Source: Tetmemena sp. SeJ-2015 (lineage: Eukaryota; Ciliophora; Spirotrichea; Sporadotrichida; Oxytrichidae). Taken from it: a DNA stretch of 64,000 nt. The translations under genes were made by a program, and so were the position numbers. Each line of letters starts with the position of its first letter. The stretch's first letter is position 1. The stretch lies in contig JAJKFJ010021175.1 in assembly GCA_027382625.1 (NCBI GenBank), positions 62,001 to 126,000 on the forward strand, in the 5' to 3' direction. A model generated the notes under the pieces. That model saw nothing but the letters and a program-made list of their open reading frames with translations, searched no databases and had not been told where the DNA came from. This document shows, one piece after another, positions 49,591 to 61,350 of this stretch.

Positions 49591-50183
49591 TAAAATATGT
49601 ATAGAGCCTTTTATTTTCCCTATCTTCTCATTTTTAGTATATTTTCGTACTAGTAAGAAACTCACGGCTTAAAAAATCTCAACATCGTTTATACGAATTC
49701 GAGAAGAAAAAAGAAAGAAGCTTCTTTTTAAACTATGAGACTCCAAGATTTTAGGTGTCTACTTCATATCTATTAGATATTTACAAAAGTTTATCAAAGA
49801 TTATCATTTAAAATAACTTTTGGAGGGCTCTATTCGACTACGTGCAAATTATTACCAAGCAAACTTTTGTGGACACTAAGGTCATAAATTTTATTTTTTT
49901 AATTTAATAATTCATCCTAAAATTCAAAATAGAAATTTATTTAAATAAACATAATACTTATTATCCTTCTCGCTAAGTATCGCTCATCAGGTTTTGATTA
50001 TTTAAAATATTTATTTATGCCTCTTCAAATGAAGACAAAGATTTTGGTTGTCTTTATGAGTGCAACAAGTGAGTTGCTTGAGTTCTAATATCATTTTAAA
50101 ATAGATGATGAGAAGGGGGCTGTTCATCATAGTCTATAATTTAAAATGCAGGTTATGATTTTCTAATTTTCTCTCGATTTCTC
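49591..50183. other. AT-rich intergenic spacer
   Basis: AT-rich sequence between two minus-strand genes. Nothing supported. Confidence 0.5.
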
Positions 50184-51999
50184 TCACTGACTTTAAATTT
50201 CCACGTTTGGCTTATTTCTTTCTCCTCTTCTATTTTTTGCTTCTTCTCTCTCCACTCTAAACTCATCTCTAAAAAGATTGAGGCCTATTCTATCATAAAT
50301 CAATTTGCTTTCATCATCTTCATCAGACATAACCTCTTCCAATAAATTTGTTCTGTTCTAATAATTGAAAAATGGCAAAGCCAATCTATCTTCTTCATCA
50401 TCATCTTCGAAGGGCGATGTTATAAAACTATCCCACTAAGATAACATTTATTAAAGGCTACTGATGTCATTTAAATTCTAGCTCGCCTGATTTGAAATGC
50501 TCTAATCAATGTTTCTCTTGATTGTTTAGGGTTTGTTTTCTTCTTTTGGCTTTTAAGAGGAAATTTACTCTTAAGCTTTTGGGATTTCTGCTCTCATATT
50601 TTCTTAAATAGGTTGAGGTTTTTGCAACTACTTTGTTAGCTTATAGAGTAGGGGAACTCCAAATTATCTTTGAGAAACGTAGCTGCCTTCTTCTCCAATT
50701 TAGATATCCACTCTATCTCTTTCTATCGAGAGGTTTCTTTTTAAATCTTAAATAGCTGTAATCTTCATATCCTCAATAACAAAGGTTATTTAAATAGGGG
50801 CACACTCTATTTATCTTATTGAACCAGTCATTTTAAATAAAGTCATACAAAATTTATACAATTTACAAAATTCCTATAGTTTATTACCCTCTTTAGATTT
50901 TTTTCTTACTAAAATTGCAGGAATAAATGAAAATTAAAAAATCTCTTTAAAGCATGACATCTAATCATTTCATTTAGCTTAGTCACAAAATAAATTTTAT
51001 TTAAGCTGTTTTAAACTTTATTTGAAACATATATATTTGTATATTTGTGTTCGGAAAAGATTATAAATTTTAATTAATATTTTAGAATTTCTATCAGTCT
51101 TATAAATGCCATTTACAAAGCTTACTCTCTAAGGTGATTAAATAAAAATTCCTCTTTCAAAGTCCCTATTATAAGCTTGAGAAATTGTGTCCTAAAATAC
51201 TTCTATATCACTCTTAGTACCTTATGATTTTGGAAAATTAAAATAAGGAACTTAATCCGTTGATTTAAATGTAATATTCAGAGTAGCTCTCATTTCCATT
51301 TAATGTTTATGAAGTCACTTAAAATGATTTTTGCTTGAGATAGAAGTGTTGCACAATAACCTACTTCGCAGTAGTAGAAATCTAATTTTACAGCTCAAAA
51401 AATTGCATTTGGAAGCTCTCCGTTTTCATTTTTTTATCACTCTCCTCGCCATTGATCCATATGAGAGACACTTAATCATATTCCTAAACAACTTAGCTTA
51501 AGTATTCTAAAGTGTTTGTCATTCTTTCCTATTGAACTTTAGCTTTGCTATTTATCTATGGAGTATGAGACATTAAATCTAGAATAAATTGCGCGCATTT
51601 ATCTCTTTTCTTAGAGCCTAAGTTGAGATGGAATATCTTGGGAATGTCACTAGAAGACGATTTCTTCTCAAAATTTGGGAAAATAAGTTTCAAGTCAAAA
51701 TTATTTGTAATTTCGGAATATGAGCAAATAATTTGAAACAGAGTTTCATTTATTTTATCTTAGACTTCTTAGCTCTGATCATGAGCATCAATAACTAATA
51801 TCTTTACCTTTTTGTATGAATCGAATAACTGATTGAGCATATTTTCATTCTTAACGAGCAGTTATAATTGCACATTTTGAATGTGCAAATTATCTTTGCA
51901 TTTCTCATATCCCATGACTTTGCATTCTATCATTGTCTTGCTATCCTCATTTTTTGGATTATTTGTTGACCCATTTATATAAGTTTAGCTCTTAATCAT
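50184..51999 (-). CDS. Unrecognised protein with acidic C-terminal region
   Basis: Clean N-terminal frame from ATG 51999: MIKSQTYINGSTNNPKNEDS, MIECKVMGYEKCKDNLHIQN, then a possibly folded alternating segment KKVKILVIDAHDQSQEVQDK, NETLFQIICSYSEITNNFDL and KIFHLNLGSKKRDKCAQFIL. After breaks near 51380 and around 50800-51150 the C-terminus is acidic (SPFEDDDEEDRLALPFFN, EEVMSDEDDESKLIYD) and ends RNKPNVEIQSQ at TGA 50186-50184. VKILVIDAHD could be a Rossmann-like strand, but no signature motif for a GTPase or kinase is seen. Confidence 0.6.
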
Positions 52000-52075
52000 T
52001 TGAGCTAGAGATTAATCGAAAGATAGAAAATATAATAGTTATTTTATTTTCAAGTTGGATTTTTTCTTTTTTATT

Positions 52076-53284
52076 TCATTTTTGGGATCCTTAAGTAATT
52101 TAAATATAAAATAATTCTATCAAATTATAAAAATATGCTGGAAGATTTCTTTTGTAATTAATTTTTATTAAAATTGTTTCCGAAATATGAGTGATAAATT
52201 AAATTTCTTATAAATTGTGAATAATGGGGGTTTATTCTGTCCAAAAAGATGATTTTAAGAGCTTTCTCTTTTCGTCAGCTGATCTAGAATCAAGACATTC
52301 TATCTACTGTTTAATTAACAATTATATATTTAAAAACCTATTTGAAATGTTGAGCACTACTTAGGAAGCTGAATTAGCATTAACAGCTACAAATGAAGAG
52401 GTATCACCCTAAGATTGTATCAGATATCCATTCTACTGCTAATCTTAAAGACTCTCTTTACTTTTATTCTATCTCAATGAGTGAGGAAGCACTGCATTTG
52501 ATGAAGAAGCCAAATTACTACTTCTTTAAAATTTCTAATCAAAGTTAGTTGTACTTTGATTCAGCTTGAAGGGAAAATCAGGCTAGCTTTGATGTCTCAA
52601 ATGACCTTTCTATGTTATTGCAGCCGAAAATTTGGAAGTTTTTTGTATTGCGCTTGCATGATTTTAGCCTTTGGTTAAATTAGTTTGAGGAGTCTTTAAA
52701 GCTATTTTAGATTTCTGTGATCTAAATTATATGCCTGAGTTTGTATGGGTGGTAGTCTAAGAGTTAGTTAAAATCTTGTCTGCAGGATGTGGACTTCGCC
52801 TTTGGTATTGATTGAAAAGCTTGATTTTTTCTGCTGATATTCTCCCATTATCAGAATCCATAGAAGGTTGCTAAGGAAGCAGTTGAATGCTAATCTTATA
52901 ATAAAAGGATAGAATAGAAATTGAGAACTATCTTCATATCTGACTCATTGGTAATCTGGACAGGGTTGATGTTTTGAGAAGTGAAAAAGTTTTATTGCAT
53001 ACTTTGACTACACTTATGTGCAGTTTTGTTAGTAGGACTTTTTCTAATGCTTGTATTTATTTTATTAACATTTTGAATTGCTTTGCTTAAATGTCCAAGC
53101 TAGCTATTAACTTTCTTGGTGGGGTTTCTGGAAACTTGAGTACATATTTCAGCTTTAAAACCTTTTTACTTCACAGCAGTTTTATTTGAAGATGATATAA
53201 GCGCCTAATAAAATTATTTATATAATAAATGCTCAAATTTACTAAAGATTAAAATTGATCAGGATTGAGATCAATTGAAATCAT
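52076..53284 (-). CDS. Ser/Asn-rich low-complexity protein, unrecognised
   Basis: Exon 1 (MISIDLNPDQFQSL, ATG at 53284) is joined by a 41-nt GT-AG intron to ALISSSNKTAVKQKGFKAEI. It continues as Lys/Thr/Asn-rich sequence (VSRNPTKKVNSQLGHLSKAI). A break near 52840 is a likely IES. The C-terminal part (NQSTTNFDQKFQRSSNLASS, QNGYLIQSQGDTSSFVAVNA, LKSSFWTEQTPIIHNLQE) stays open to TGA 52078-52076. The final 40 residues are AT-driven, so the true stop may lie earlier after an unseen IES. Confidence 0.5.
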
Positions 53285-53730
53285 AATTGGAACATATAAA
53301 ATAAATATCAGGTTTATAAGGAATTCAAATTATATGAGAGGCATTCGGTAGCACATATATTTTTTCCCGAGATGATAATATGTCAATAATTAGCAGAATA
53401 AATAGACGACCTAAGACATAAAATATTCATTCGAATTTCGAAGAAGTTATGTCTAAAGCAAATTCTAATTTTTAAAGTTTCTATAAATAAACTGATAGTT
53501 TTAAAGTAATTTGAATATGTGAGAATACTTTATAAATTTTAATGACTTTTTGCCTGTATCATTTTCAATCAAATTCTCATCATTAATTCATAAGGCTATT
53601 ATTTATTATGTTCTTTTGATATACAACTCCTTCAACTTTACTCTTTGAACTCTCTCTTACTGATTGTGCGATATTTTACAATCTGTCTTATGAATCACCT
53701 TCCCTCAAATTTAAGTTGCCTCTTTTTTCT
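53285..53730. other. AT-rich intergenic spacer
   Basis: Contains GCATTCGGTAGCACATATAT near 53343, which resembles the 5' end of animal U6 snRNA but lacks the ACAGAGA core downstream. No gene is supported. Confidence 0.5.
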
Positions 53731-55604
53731 TCAAATTTAATCTTTAAAAACACTAATATTTTCTTCCTTCTTAATGAGAGTGGATAAACTGAAATTAAGA
53801 GGAGAGACCTGCATATTTTTGACTATCTAGCTTTCTGCTTTTCTCTCTCTCTCCTTGCTTATGCTCTTGCCTCTCTCTGAATGAGCTTCTATTCTGCTTA
53901 TGCTTTTTTACTTTGACTTGATTTTAGTTAGTACCTCACTTACATATTCAGCCTTCATAGCCGAACTTGAGAAGTCTGAGTTGCTTATCTGCTTAGTAAT
54001 TTGATTTTTGTTTAGCTGACTTTCCTTATTTTACTAAGAGAAAGAAAGTTTCATTGACTCTATCCATGGAGTCCTCCCATAACTTTACTCTCCAGAATTA
54101 GGCATTAAATGCGGGTTATTGTGATTACTTAATGGCTAGTTATAACTGAGCAGGGACAGATTATTTGTAGGCTCACTAAATACATTATAGGAAGGAGTTC
54201 TACTTTCCCGAGCAGGCTTTAGTTTAGTCAAATCTAGCTTCACATCTTTTGGCTTTTGCATGGAGTACCCGTATTCATCGTGATTAAGTAAAAAATTAAA
54301 GCAGTTTTAAATATTACTTCAATGTTATAAAGTACTCCTAGACTATTATGTTATGAAGAAGGCAGCAAAAGCTTGAGAGTCTGATTCATTAGATCGAACT
54401 TCTTATTGTAGTCAGCTTTTAATTTAAACTCAAGATCATTCAGACATATCTGAAGATAGTTCTGAATTAAAAAAGAAAGAAATTTCAAGCCAATTTGAAA
54501 AGAATCTTGTTAATAGAGTCATAGAAGTTTTCTACAATATTCTCAAGAGCTATATTTTGGGTGATGGATCTTAACTATGGAGTGCTAAACTTATTTGTAT
54601 TGTTTTCCTATATGCTGACACTCTAACTCATCTTCTTGAGGCCTTTCCTATTTTAAGATGGACTCTTCTCCTCTAATTAGTTATATGGAAATGAATTTTG
54701 CTTTTGATTATATATAACTTAACTATTTATAACATTTTGATTGTTGTTATTGTTATTGTGGGTGATAGACATATTTGCAAGTGTGCTTCTGTTTGAGGCT
54801 TGGAAATCATCCACAAACTTCAGATATTGCATCCTACTCTAAAAAATAATTAGCAAAAAGAAAAACCTTAGCTAAATTAGTCTAAGAGTTTTCAAGTAAA
54901 GAAGATTGGTTATTGTTGTGGTCATTTAGGATTGGCTACAACTATTAAAATTAACCTCCACTACTATTTCCAAGAGTCAATATGATAAATAATAATTTAA
55001 TTTTACAAATAAATAGCAAAACTAATTAATAAAGCATGACTAAATTTTTGATAATATGCCTGATTCTTGAACTAAAAAATCATTGGATACTTTATAAGGA
55101 TAATAGGCATTAAAGATAATTCAATTAAGAATAAAAACATTGAGGATCTTGATCGTTAGTAGTACGATTCAAAGCTTGAGAGAACTATTCTAATCTTCTC
55201 AGATGAGTGAAATCTATCTCATGAGGATCCACTATTCTTGGAGTATGAAAATTCTTTAAACCTTCTAACTCTCATTTTGCTATTTCTCTTAGGGACTAAA
55301 AGCTTGAGATTAATTCAATAAAAGACTTTAAAATATTGTATATATTTTGAGTGTTAACGGGTCTTTAAGATGGTGAAAAGAGAAAATTTTGGGATAACCC
55401 TCTCTAGTTTGAAATCTTTTCAGTTTCCTGCTTTTCTCTTGCACTGACAAAGCAACTCTCAAGATTCTAATCCCGATGACTCAACTACTTTTAGTAGTCT
55501 TGTAAATTAAGTTCTGAACCAGAGTTTGAGCCGCTAAATCCTAAATGCCCATCTCCTACGCGACCAAGGCTAGATACCTCTGCTAGAGGAGAATCGATCT
55601 CCAT
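53731..55604 (-). CDS. Coiled-coil, Ser/Asn-rich protein, unrecognised
   Basis: Starts MEIDSPLAEVSSLGRVGDGH at 55604. Pieces in order are NLQDYQKQLSHRDQNLESCF, RIVDPHEIDFTHLRRLEQFS, a short GT-AG intron before SRMQYLKFVDDFQASNRSTL, TQNIALENIVENFYDSINKI, NYLQICLNDLEFKLKADYNK and DEYGYSMQKPKDVKLDLTKL. The protein ends with a basic helix (RIEAHSERGKSISKERERKA) and TGA 53733-53731. AT-rich breaks near 55270, 55000-55120, 54480 and 54290 are probable IESs. Repeated Asn/Gln tracts and predicted helices suggest a scaffold; no family is recognised. Confidence 0.6.
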
Positions 55605-56201
55605 TATAGTTTAAGTACTTCCGATAAAGAATTTACTCTTGGTGTCGTTGCTTCTTTTTTACAAGGGCGAATTCTTTCCAGATGATGGCCGGATTGAAAA
55701 CTATTGAGAAGATACTTGCTAGTTTAATTTATTCTAAGAATGAATGCTCGTAAATCCTAAATGATGCATCATATATAAATGCAAAAAATAGAGTTAAGGT
55801 ATATTCGTACTCTGGTTATTTGATTTAGGTTTGGCTTAGTGCTATTAAGGAGCCAGTATAATTTTAACTTCAGCCTTTGGCATTTTCTATTTTTATAATA
55901 ATTTGTACGTCTCTCTCTCTTTATCACTTTATAAGCTTTTATTTCATTTAACAACAATACTTTCTTTATTAACCCCTATGCATTTTCTTTATCTCTATAT
56001 TGAAAATAAATATCCTTTAGCCACCAGCCAGTTTTTAATAATGTGAATGCGTTTTAATTAAATTGAGTTAATGAAATAATAATAATAGCAATTGGATTCA
56101 ATTAGTGAATCACCCTAATGAAACATTAGTAATATTTATACAGATTAATTTGGTTAAACTTGCCTCTTAAAAATCCTAAAAGATCTTAATTTCTTCTTCT
56201 C
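55605..56201. other. AT-rich intergenic spacer
   Basis: AT-rich, with a CTCTCTCTC microsatellite near 55910. No supported gene. Confidence 0.5.
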
Positions 56202-56967
56202 TCAATTGCCTTGTTAGTGATTCTCTAACTGCCTAAGCTTCTCGGGCATTGCCCATCCTGCCATTGAAGCTCCAGAAGTTCCTTTCACTCCAATTCCTTA
56301 GTAGATGCTATACATGGAGCCATCCCAAGTACTCTTCTCAAATTCTGCAAGTTCCTTAGCCAATTTAGCCACTCTTTATTCAGGAGTCATTCCAAAGATT
56401 CTTTAGATAGACTTTTAATTTTTAGTATAAGAAGATCAGCATAAGTAAGAATATGAGACTATTTGTAGGCTTCTCTTGCAATGGCCCACTTCTCTTTGTT
56501 AAATTGTAGTCTCATAGCTTCTTCAATTCTAAGAGTTGACATAACCTCAGCCTAAGTCTTAATATAAGTTGAGACTCCTTAATGCCTCGACTAGTTCATA
56601 GAGTTTCCTGAAGCTGTAGGCATCAATGGCTCAAGATCTGAGGCGTATGCCTGAACCTCTTCCTAATATATTCAAATATTTATGGACCTCATATAATAGT
56701 TATTAATTATTCCTTTGAGGCTTCTTTTTCTCTTCTGAGGTCAAACCAAGTGGCGAGATGCGACTAGTTGAGAGATGACGAGTGACTCTGGTGAAGTCTA
56801 GTCTTTTCAACTAGTGCTTTGGTTATATCCTCGCATTCCTTTTGTCTTGAGTAGGGAAGCTTTGATGAGTCTTAATAGAGGCTGAATCTTGAACCACTTA
56901 GAGTGACCAAGGTTAAATCGCTCAAGCTGGAAATGAGTTTAGTATTCTTTTTAGCTTATTGTAGCAT
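56202..56967 (-). CDS. 222-residue protein, unrecognised, two IESs
   Basis: After removing two IESs (50 and 47 bp) the frame from ATG 56967 to TGA 56204-56202 is exactly 669 nt, or 222 residues, with no intron. It starts MLQQAKKNTKLISSLSDLTL, is charged and mostly helical (RQKECEDITKALVEKTRLHQ, TLRIEEAMRLQFNKEKWAIA), and has a C-terminal block EFEKSTWDGSMYSIYQGIGV that looks conserved. No transmembrane segment or signal peptide. Its size and helical charge pattern would suit a ciliary or cytoskeletal accessory protein, but that is speculation. Confidence 0.75.
56409..56460 (-). other. IES, pointer AGACT
   Basis: Repeats at 56409-56413 and 56456-56460. Removing 47 bp joins AREAYKQS to IQRIFGMTPEQRVAKL in frame and deletes a TGA. 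Confidence 0.9.
56660..56714 (-). other. IES, pointer TTCCT
   Basis: Repeats at 56660-56664 and 56710-56714. Removing 50 bp joins RREKEASKE to EVQAYASDLEPL in frame and deletes TGAs. Confidence 0.9.
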
Positions 56968-57295
56968 AGTTTGGGTTTTCGGTTTTAGGTGGATGGAAAG
57001 TTGAATATAGAATTAAATTGATTAAGCATAATAATCGGATAAATAAGGCAAATTTAACCTCTAAGAAACTATCCGAGATTATCTTTGTCCACTTGAATTC
57101 ATCCAACAAATATTTCACTACTCTTGTTAGAGAATCAAGAGTAAAATAAAAATTAAAAGCAAATGATACTGGCAGTAACAGTGTTGCTTTAATAAAGATC
57201 ATATGTCATTTTCTCTCAATTTATTAAATTTAATTATATCGTAAACGAATATATAACCCACCATTTTAGAACAAAGCAAACACCACTTCTCTGTT
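56968..57295. other. Divergent promoter region
   Basis: A 328-bp AT-rich spacer between divergent genes. One open minus-strand frame here is AT-driven and not credited as coding. Confidence 0.45.
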
Positions 57296-58982
57296 ATGAA
57301 TACTAGAAACACTGACACCTCTCCTTCTAAGGCTTCAGCTCATAAGCGAGGATCTTAATCAAATTTGAACAATCAAAGAGCAGCCGCAGCTAATGCTGCT
57401 TAACTCTCTGATCCAAAGGAGCTGTTCTTCGGATTGACTGAGCGAGAGATACAGATTGAGAACCTAAAAACGATTGTTGTATCTCAGGATCAGAAGCTCA
57501 AAGCATTCGAGTCTATAAGAGATGATTTGCTTCTTACCAGAGATCAACTAAGAGATTCAGAATTGAACAGGGCACAACTTCAGCAGTAACTGTAAGTCAA
57601 TGCAGAGAGAGCAAGAGAAGAGGCTGCTAAGAATAAAAAGTTTCAAGATACTCTTCAACAAGAGACATTTATTTGCATTAATTTCACTGTTGAGGTTTTC
57701 AATTTTCAAGACCTAACGATTACAGGGTGAAGTTGACAGACTGAAAGCTGATAACATAGAACTTGAAAGAGACTTAGGGCAGAAGAACATCACTATTCAA
57801 ATGCAGACAGAGAGAAATCTTCAACTAACAGCAGAAGTAGAGGCTCTCAGAATTGATTTACAGAGGAAAGAGGATATTGAGAGGCAGCTAAGTCTAGCTA
57901 ATGAAATAATTGGAAAATTGAGTGAAGGCAAGAGCAAGATTCAGAGAGACCTTGAAACAGCTAGTGATTATCTCCTTGAGTAAATGTAGCAGAATTGTTG
58001 ATAAGTTATACATTAAACATTAAGTTTAAGAGGCGAAGACATACAAAGCTAATAAGACCTCACTCGAGTTATTGAGATAACTTAAAGATGCAGAGATAGA
58101 AATTGAAACTTTAAAGAACTATATCATTGAGCTTAAGCAGAGAATAAGCCAAATTTTGTAGGCAAATTAAGATTTAAATCTTTTGATGTAAGATGGAGGA
58201 TATAGAGCAGAAATTTCTCAAGAGAGGGAATGATAGATGACTTTATCTAAAAAATAAGCAAACTAGAGAAGACTAGGTAGTGCCCTTTGAAGATTTTAAG
58301 ACAATAATCATGTCAAAAGATAAAGACAGCTAATAAGGAGAGAAGAGAAATAGAGTTTGATTTCTAGATTGCCATCAACAAAAAATATCTTAATTCTCTA
58401 CAGAGATAACTACAAGAAGCATTATCAATCAATTTATTTAATTAATAAAGCTTACAATCCACCAATTAACTCATCTCAAGGCAGTAGCAATAATCCATAT
58501 CATCTCATTATCAGCCAACTATTCTTAGCTAGCCTGAATTGGAAGAGGTTCTCATCAAATTGCGGAATAAGCTCTTGGAGAATTAAAAATGGATAGTTGA
58601 ATTCATAGTCTACTAAGTTTTCAACGGTGAAAAGACATTAGTTGAAAAGTATGATATGTTCGAGGGGACTACAAAACTAGCTATTGACATATCAAAGCAA
58701 GTTTCCTCAGCATTAAGTCTGGTAGAGATATCTCTGAAAGATGAAAAATTTGCAGTGATTGAAGATTATAAAGGAGATGAAAATGAGAGAACCTATGGCA
58801 ATAAGATAGTAATTGAGAGAGATTGTAATCTCTCTTACTCTAACCAAGCGGACACAGAGACCAAGTCGAGTGAATAAAAGTAGCTGATCAGGAATATTTA
58901 ATATGGATGCGATGTAGTTGTATATAATGCTTCAAGAGAGGTCAAAGAGAGTTTTTATTCAAGCTTCATGCATGTCGAATGA
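57296..58982 (+). CDS. Coiled-coil protein with C-terminal globular domain, unrecognised
   Basis: MNTRNTDTSPSKASAHKRGS at 57296 opens a disordered, basic head. A long coiled coil follows (LTEREIQIENLKTIVVSQDQ, DRLKADNIELERDLGQKNIT, TAEVEALRIDLQRKEDIERQ, LKDAEIEIETLKNYIIELKQ), interrupted by an AT-rich insert at about 57665-57725. After a Gln/Ser linker there is a compact C-terminal region (KWIVEFIVYQVFNGEKTLVE, YDMFEGTTKLAIDISKQVSS, DEKFAVIEDYKGDENERTYG), ending at TGA 58980-58982. The layout resembles basal-body or centriolar coiled-coil proteins, but no family motif is certain. Breaks near 57990-58025 and 58230-58430 indicate IESs. Confidence 0.65.
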
Positions 58983-59114
58983 TCAATTTAGATCGATTAA
59001 TTTTTCTTCAATCTTTATCTCATTAGTTTCTAACTTTATAGTCGATTAATTGCTTGTGGATTGAGCGTATATAATTATAAAATCTTTCTTCTTAAACCAC
59101 AGAATCATCATAAA

Positions 59115-59723
59115 ATGAGCAAGAGTGCTGAACTTTTCGCAAAGATGGGCCCCGCCCTCGAGCAACACGGTAAAGACATCGTTCCCAAGGTTGGAGCTGT
59201 CTTCCTCTTCGAAATTAAGGCCAACAAGGATGCTCAACCCGAGCTTTTCACCGTCGATCTCAAGAACGGCAATGGTAAGTGCACTACGCAGACATAAACC
59301 AGCTCTGACATATATGGTTTTAAACGATGCAAGAAATTGCGTCATAAAGCTTGATCATAATGCGTCACACTATCTTATTTCAACTTCGTCCTCGACTTAA
59401 TCTTACTAAAACTTTCTTATAGGCAAGGTCGTTAAGGGAAAGGAGGGCACTCCTGATGCCACTTTCCAAATTTTGGATGATGACTTTGCTGGACTCGTTG
59501 CTGGCACTCTCAACCCCCAAAATCTCTTCATGACTGTAAGTAATCGCACTAATCTAGCTCTTGGTTTTATTATGCGGCAGCATCTACTGAAAACATTAGC
59601 TTCATTAAGCTAAAGAGCCAAATGCTGATATTTTTGCTATAGGGTAAAATGAAGATCAAGGGCAACATGGCCAAGGCAATGAAGTTCACCCCTGATGTCA
59701 TCCCCAAGGACGCCAAGCTCTGA
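59115..59723 (+). CDS. SCP-2-type sterol/lipid carrier protein
   Basis: Small soluble lipid-transfer domain protein. Exons 59115-59274, 59423-59535 and 59643-59723, split by GT-AG introns, total 354 nt, or 117 residues: the size of a free-standing SCP-2 domain. Motifs fit the fold: helix SAELFAKMGPALEQHGKDIV, strands VGAVFLFEIK and PELFTVDLKNGNGKV, ATFQILDDDFAGLVAGTLNP, then the diagnostic GKMKIKGNMAKAMKF strand-helix and the C-terminal AKL, a canonical type-1 peroxisomal targeting signal. GC-ended codon use matches the histone and TMEM198-like genes and suggests strong expression. No IES is present. Confidence 0.93.
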
Positions 59724-59879
59724 GCATCACGAGTCTCTGCTTTAGCTAAAAAACGACTAAGCAGTTGAAAGGAATCCATGCATTTGTTTCCATATCTTAG
59801 CCATCATTTATTCTCAACTGTATCAAATTCGATTATCTTTCCCATCATAAAAAGTGAGTATAGACTTATCATACACAAG

Positions 59880-61335
59880 ATGAAGATAGACAAAATTATA
59901 GCTTGTAATCGTTATCTTGCTCTTCTAATTTATTTCAGCAAGTATTGACCATTAGTATATTTTACTGGATAAAAATTAATTGAGAGTGAAAGTGATTTGG
60001 CTTTAGACTTTGCTTCTTTCTTATTGAGGTATCATAGAGACTTAGACTACTCAGATTTTTCAGAAGAAGAGGAGTTGATTGCTAAGGTCAAGAGAGCAGA
60101 GTCTTATCGTGCTTGGGCAGATATCGAAGACGTGGCAAATGGATTAGAGGCACTTGCAACTAATTTTACCAGTCACCAGACAACGGCAGCATCCGCTTTT
60201 ACAGAGCTATACAATCACATGGAAAAATTCAAGAAGGACTTCATGTTCAAATAAATTGAATCCCAATATTATAATCAAGGTGTCTGAAGTTGGGAGAGAT
60301 TTCGCCCTGATGAAGACTGAATTTCAAGATGCTCGAGAAGAGATGCGAGAAATTGAGAAACAAAAGGCATCAGTTACTATCGATCTTCAAATATACTTCA
60401 GTATAGTTTATTTATCGATGATATCCAGATTTTGAGGAAGAAGATTTTCGAAATTAGAGATTCTCAAATCGAAACAGACTCCTTCGTCAAAGATAACCTC
60501 GCTCTTTAAGATATATTTCTTTTATCCTTATTTTCTCCAAAAATCTAGCTTAATTAAACTAACCTTGAAGATCATGAGATACAACTCTCATCTCTGCACT
60601 CAAAATTTGGATAAGCAACTCTTTCCTATCAAAAGCTAGAGAGCAGTATAAGAGAGCAGTTGGATATCATCTAATCAGTGAATACAAAGATAAATCAGAG
60701 CAATGAAAATCAAAGTGTATTGCGCAGAGAAGTTCTTGACAAGTTACTCACTTTAGAAAGAGATCTTACTATGCACAGAACGCAGTAGAATGAAGAGCTA
60801 GTGGGCAAGAACAGAAGACTCGTCGAATTGAGTGAGAAGGTAGATGTGCAGGTAGAAAGAAGTTTCACTGAGTTGATAGAATTGAGACAGGATTTTAACG
60901 CCTATGTTGACTAATCTAGTGGAAGGATGGGAGAGTTTGAGTCCAGGCTAAAATAACTCAGAGAGGATAGTGTCCTTAAGGTTTAATCTCTTGAGAATAT
61001 GGTAACTCTTAATTTAGGATAGCTAGTCAAAGACAATCAAGACTTAAAGCAAACAGTCATGAATAACATTATCATTAAAAATGAAATGGGTAGTGTTTTA
61101 GAATGATGTTTAATTTTGTATTAACAAGAAGAACTAGGATAACAATTCTTCTTAGTAGAGTATTATGATGATGGAGTAGATGGATACTTCACTCAAACTA
61201 CTTAGAGAGAAAACTTTTAATCTCGAAAGAGTAGTGGAAGATTTATAGAATTATCACAACGAAGTGGAAAAGATCAAAGCTCAGAAAAAGGGATTAAATT
61301 AAATAGAGTTATATTCCATTCTGCTTAATTTATGA
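59880..61335 (+). CDS. Coiled-coil protein, unrecognised
   Basis: MKIDKIIA (ATG at 59880) joins across a 51-nt GT-AG intron (59905-59955) to YFTGQKLIESESDLALDFAS, then LLRYHRDLDYSDFSEEEELI and EDVANGLEALATNFTSHQTT. An almost uninterrupted coiled coil follows: MKTEFQDAREEMREIEKQKA, RREVLDKLLTLERDLTMHRT, RLVELSEKVDVQVERSFTEL, SLKLLREKTFNLERVVEDLQ. It ends at TGA 61333-61335, 15 bp before the next ATG. Breaks near 60280, 60395, 60510 and 61100-61150 are probable IESs or introns. A filament or transport-particle protein is plausible; no family assigned. Confidence 0.65.
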
Positions 61336-61350
61336 TCAGGTAATGATTAA

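Noticed and set aside
53343..53362. Segment resembling the 5' hairpin of U6 snRNA (ATTCGGTAGCACATATA)
   Set aside because: The essential ACAGAGA box and downstream U6 core are absent, so the similarity is most likely chance.
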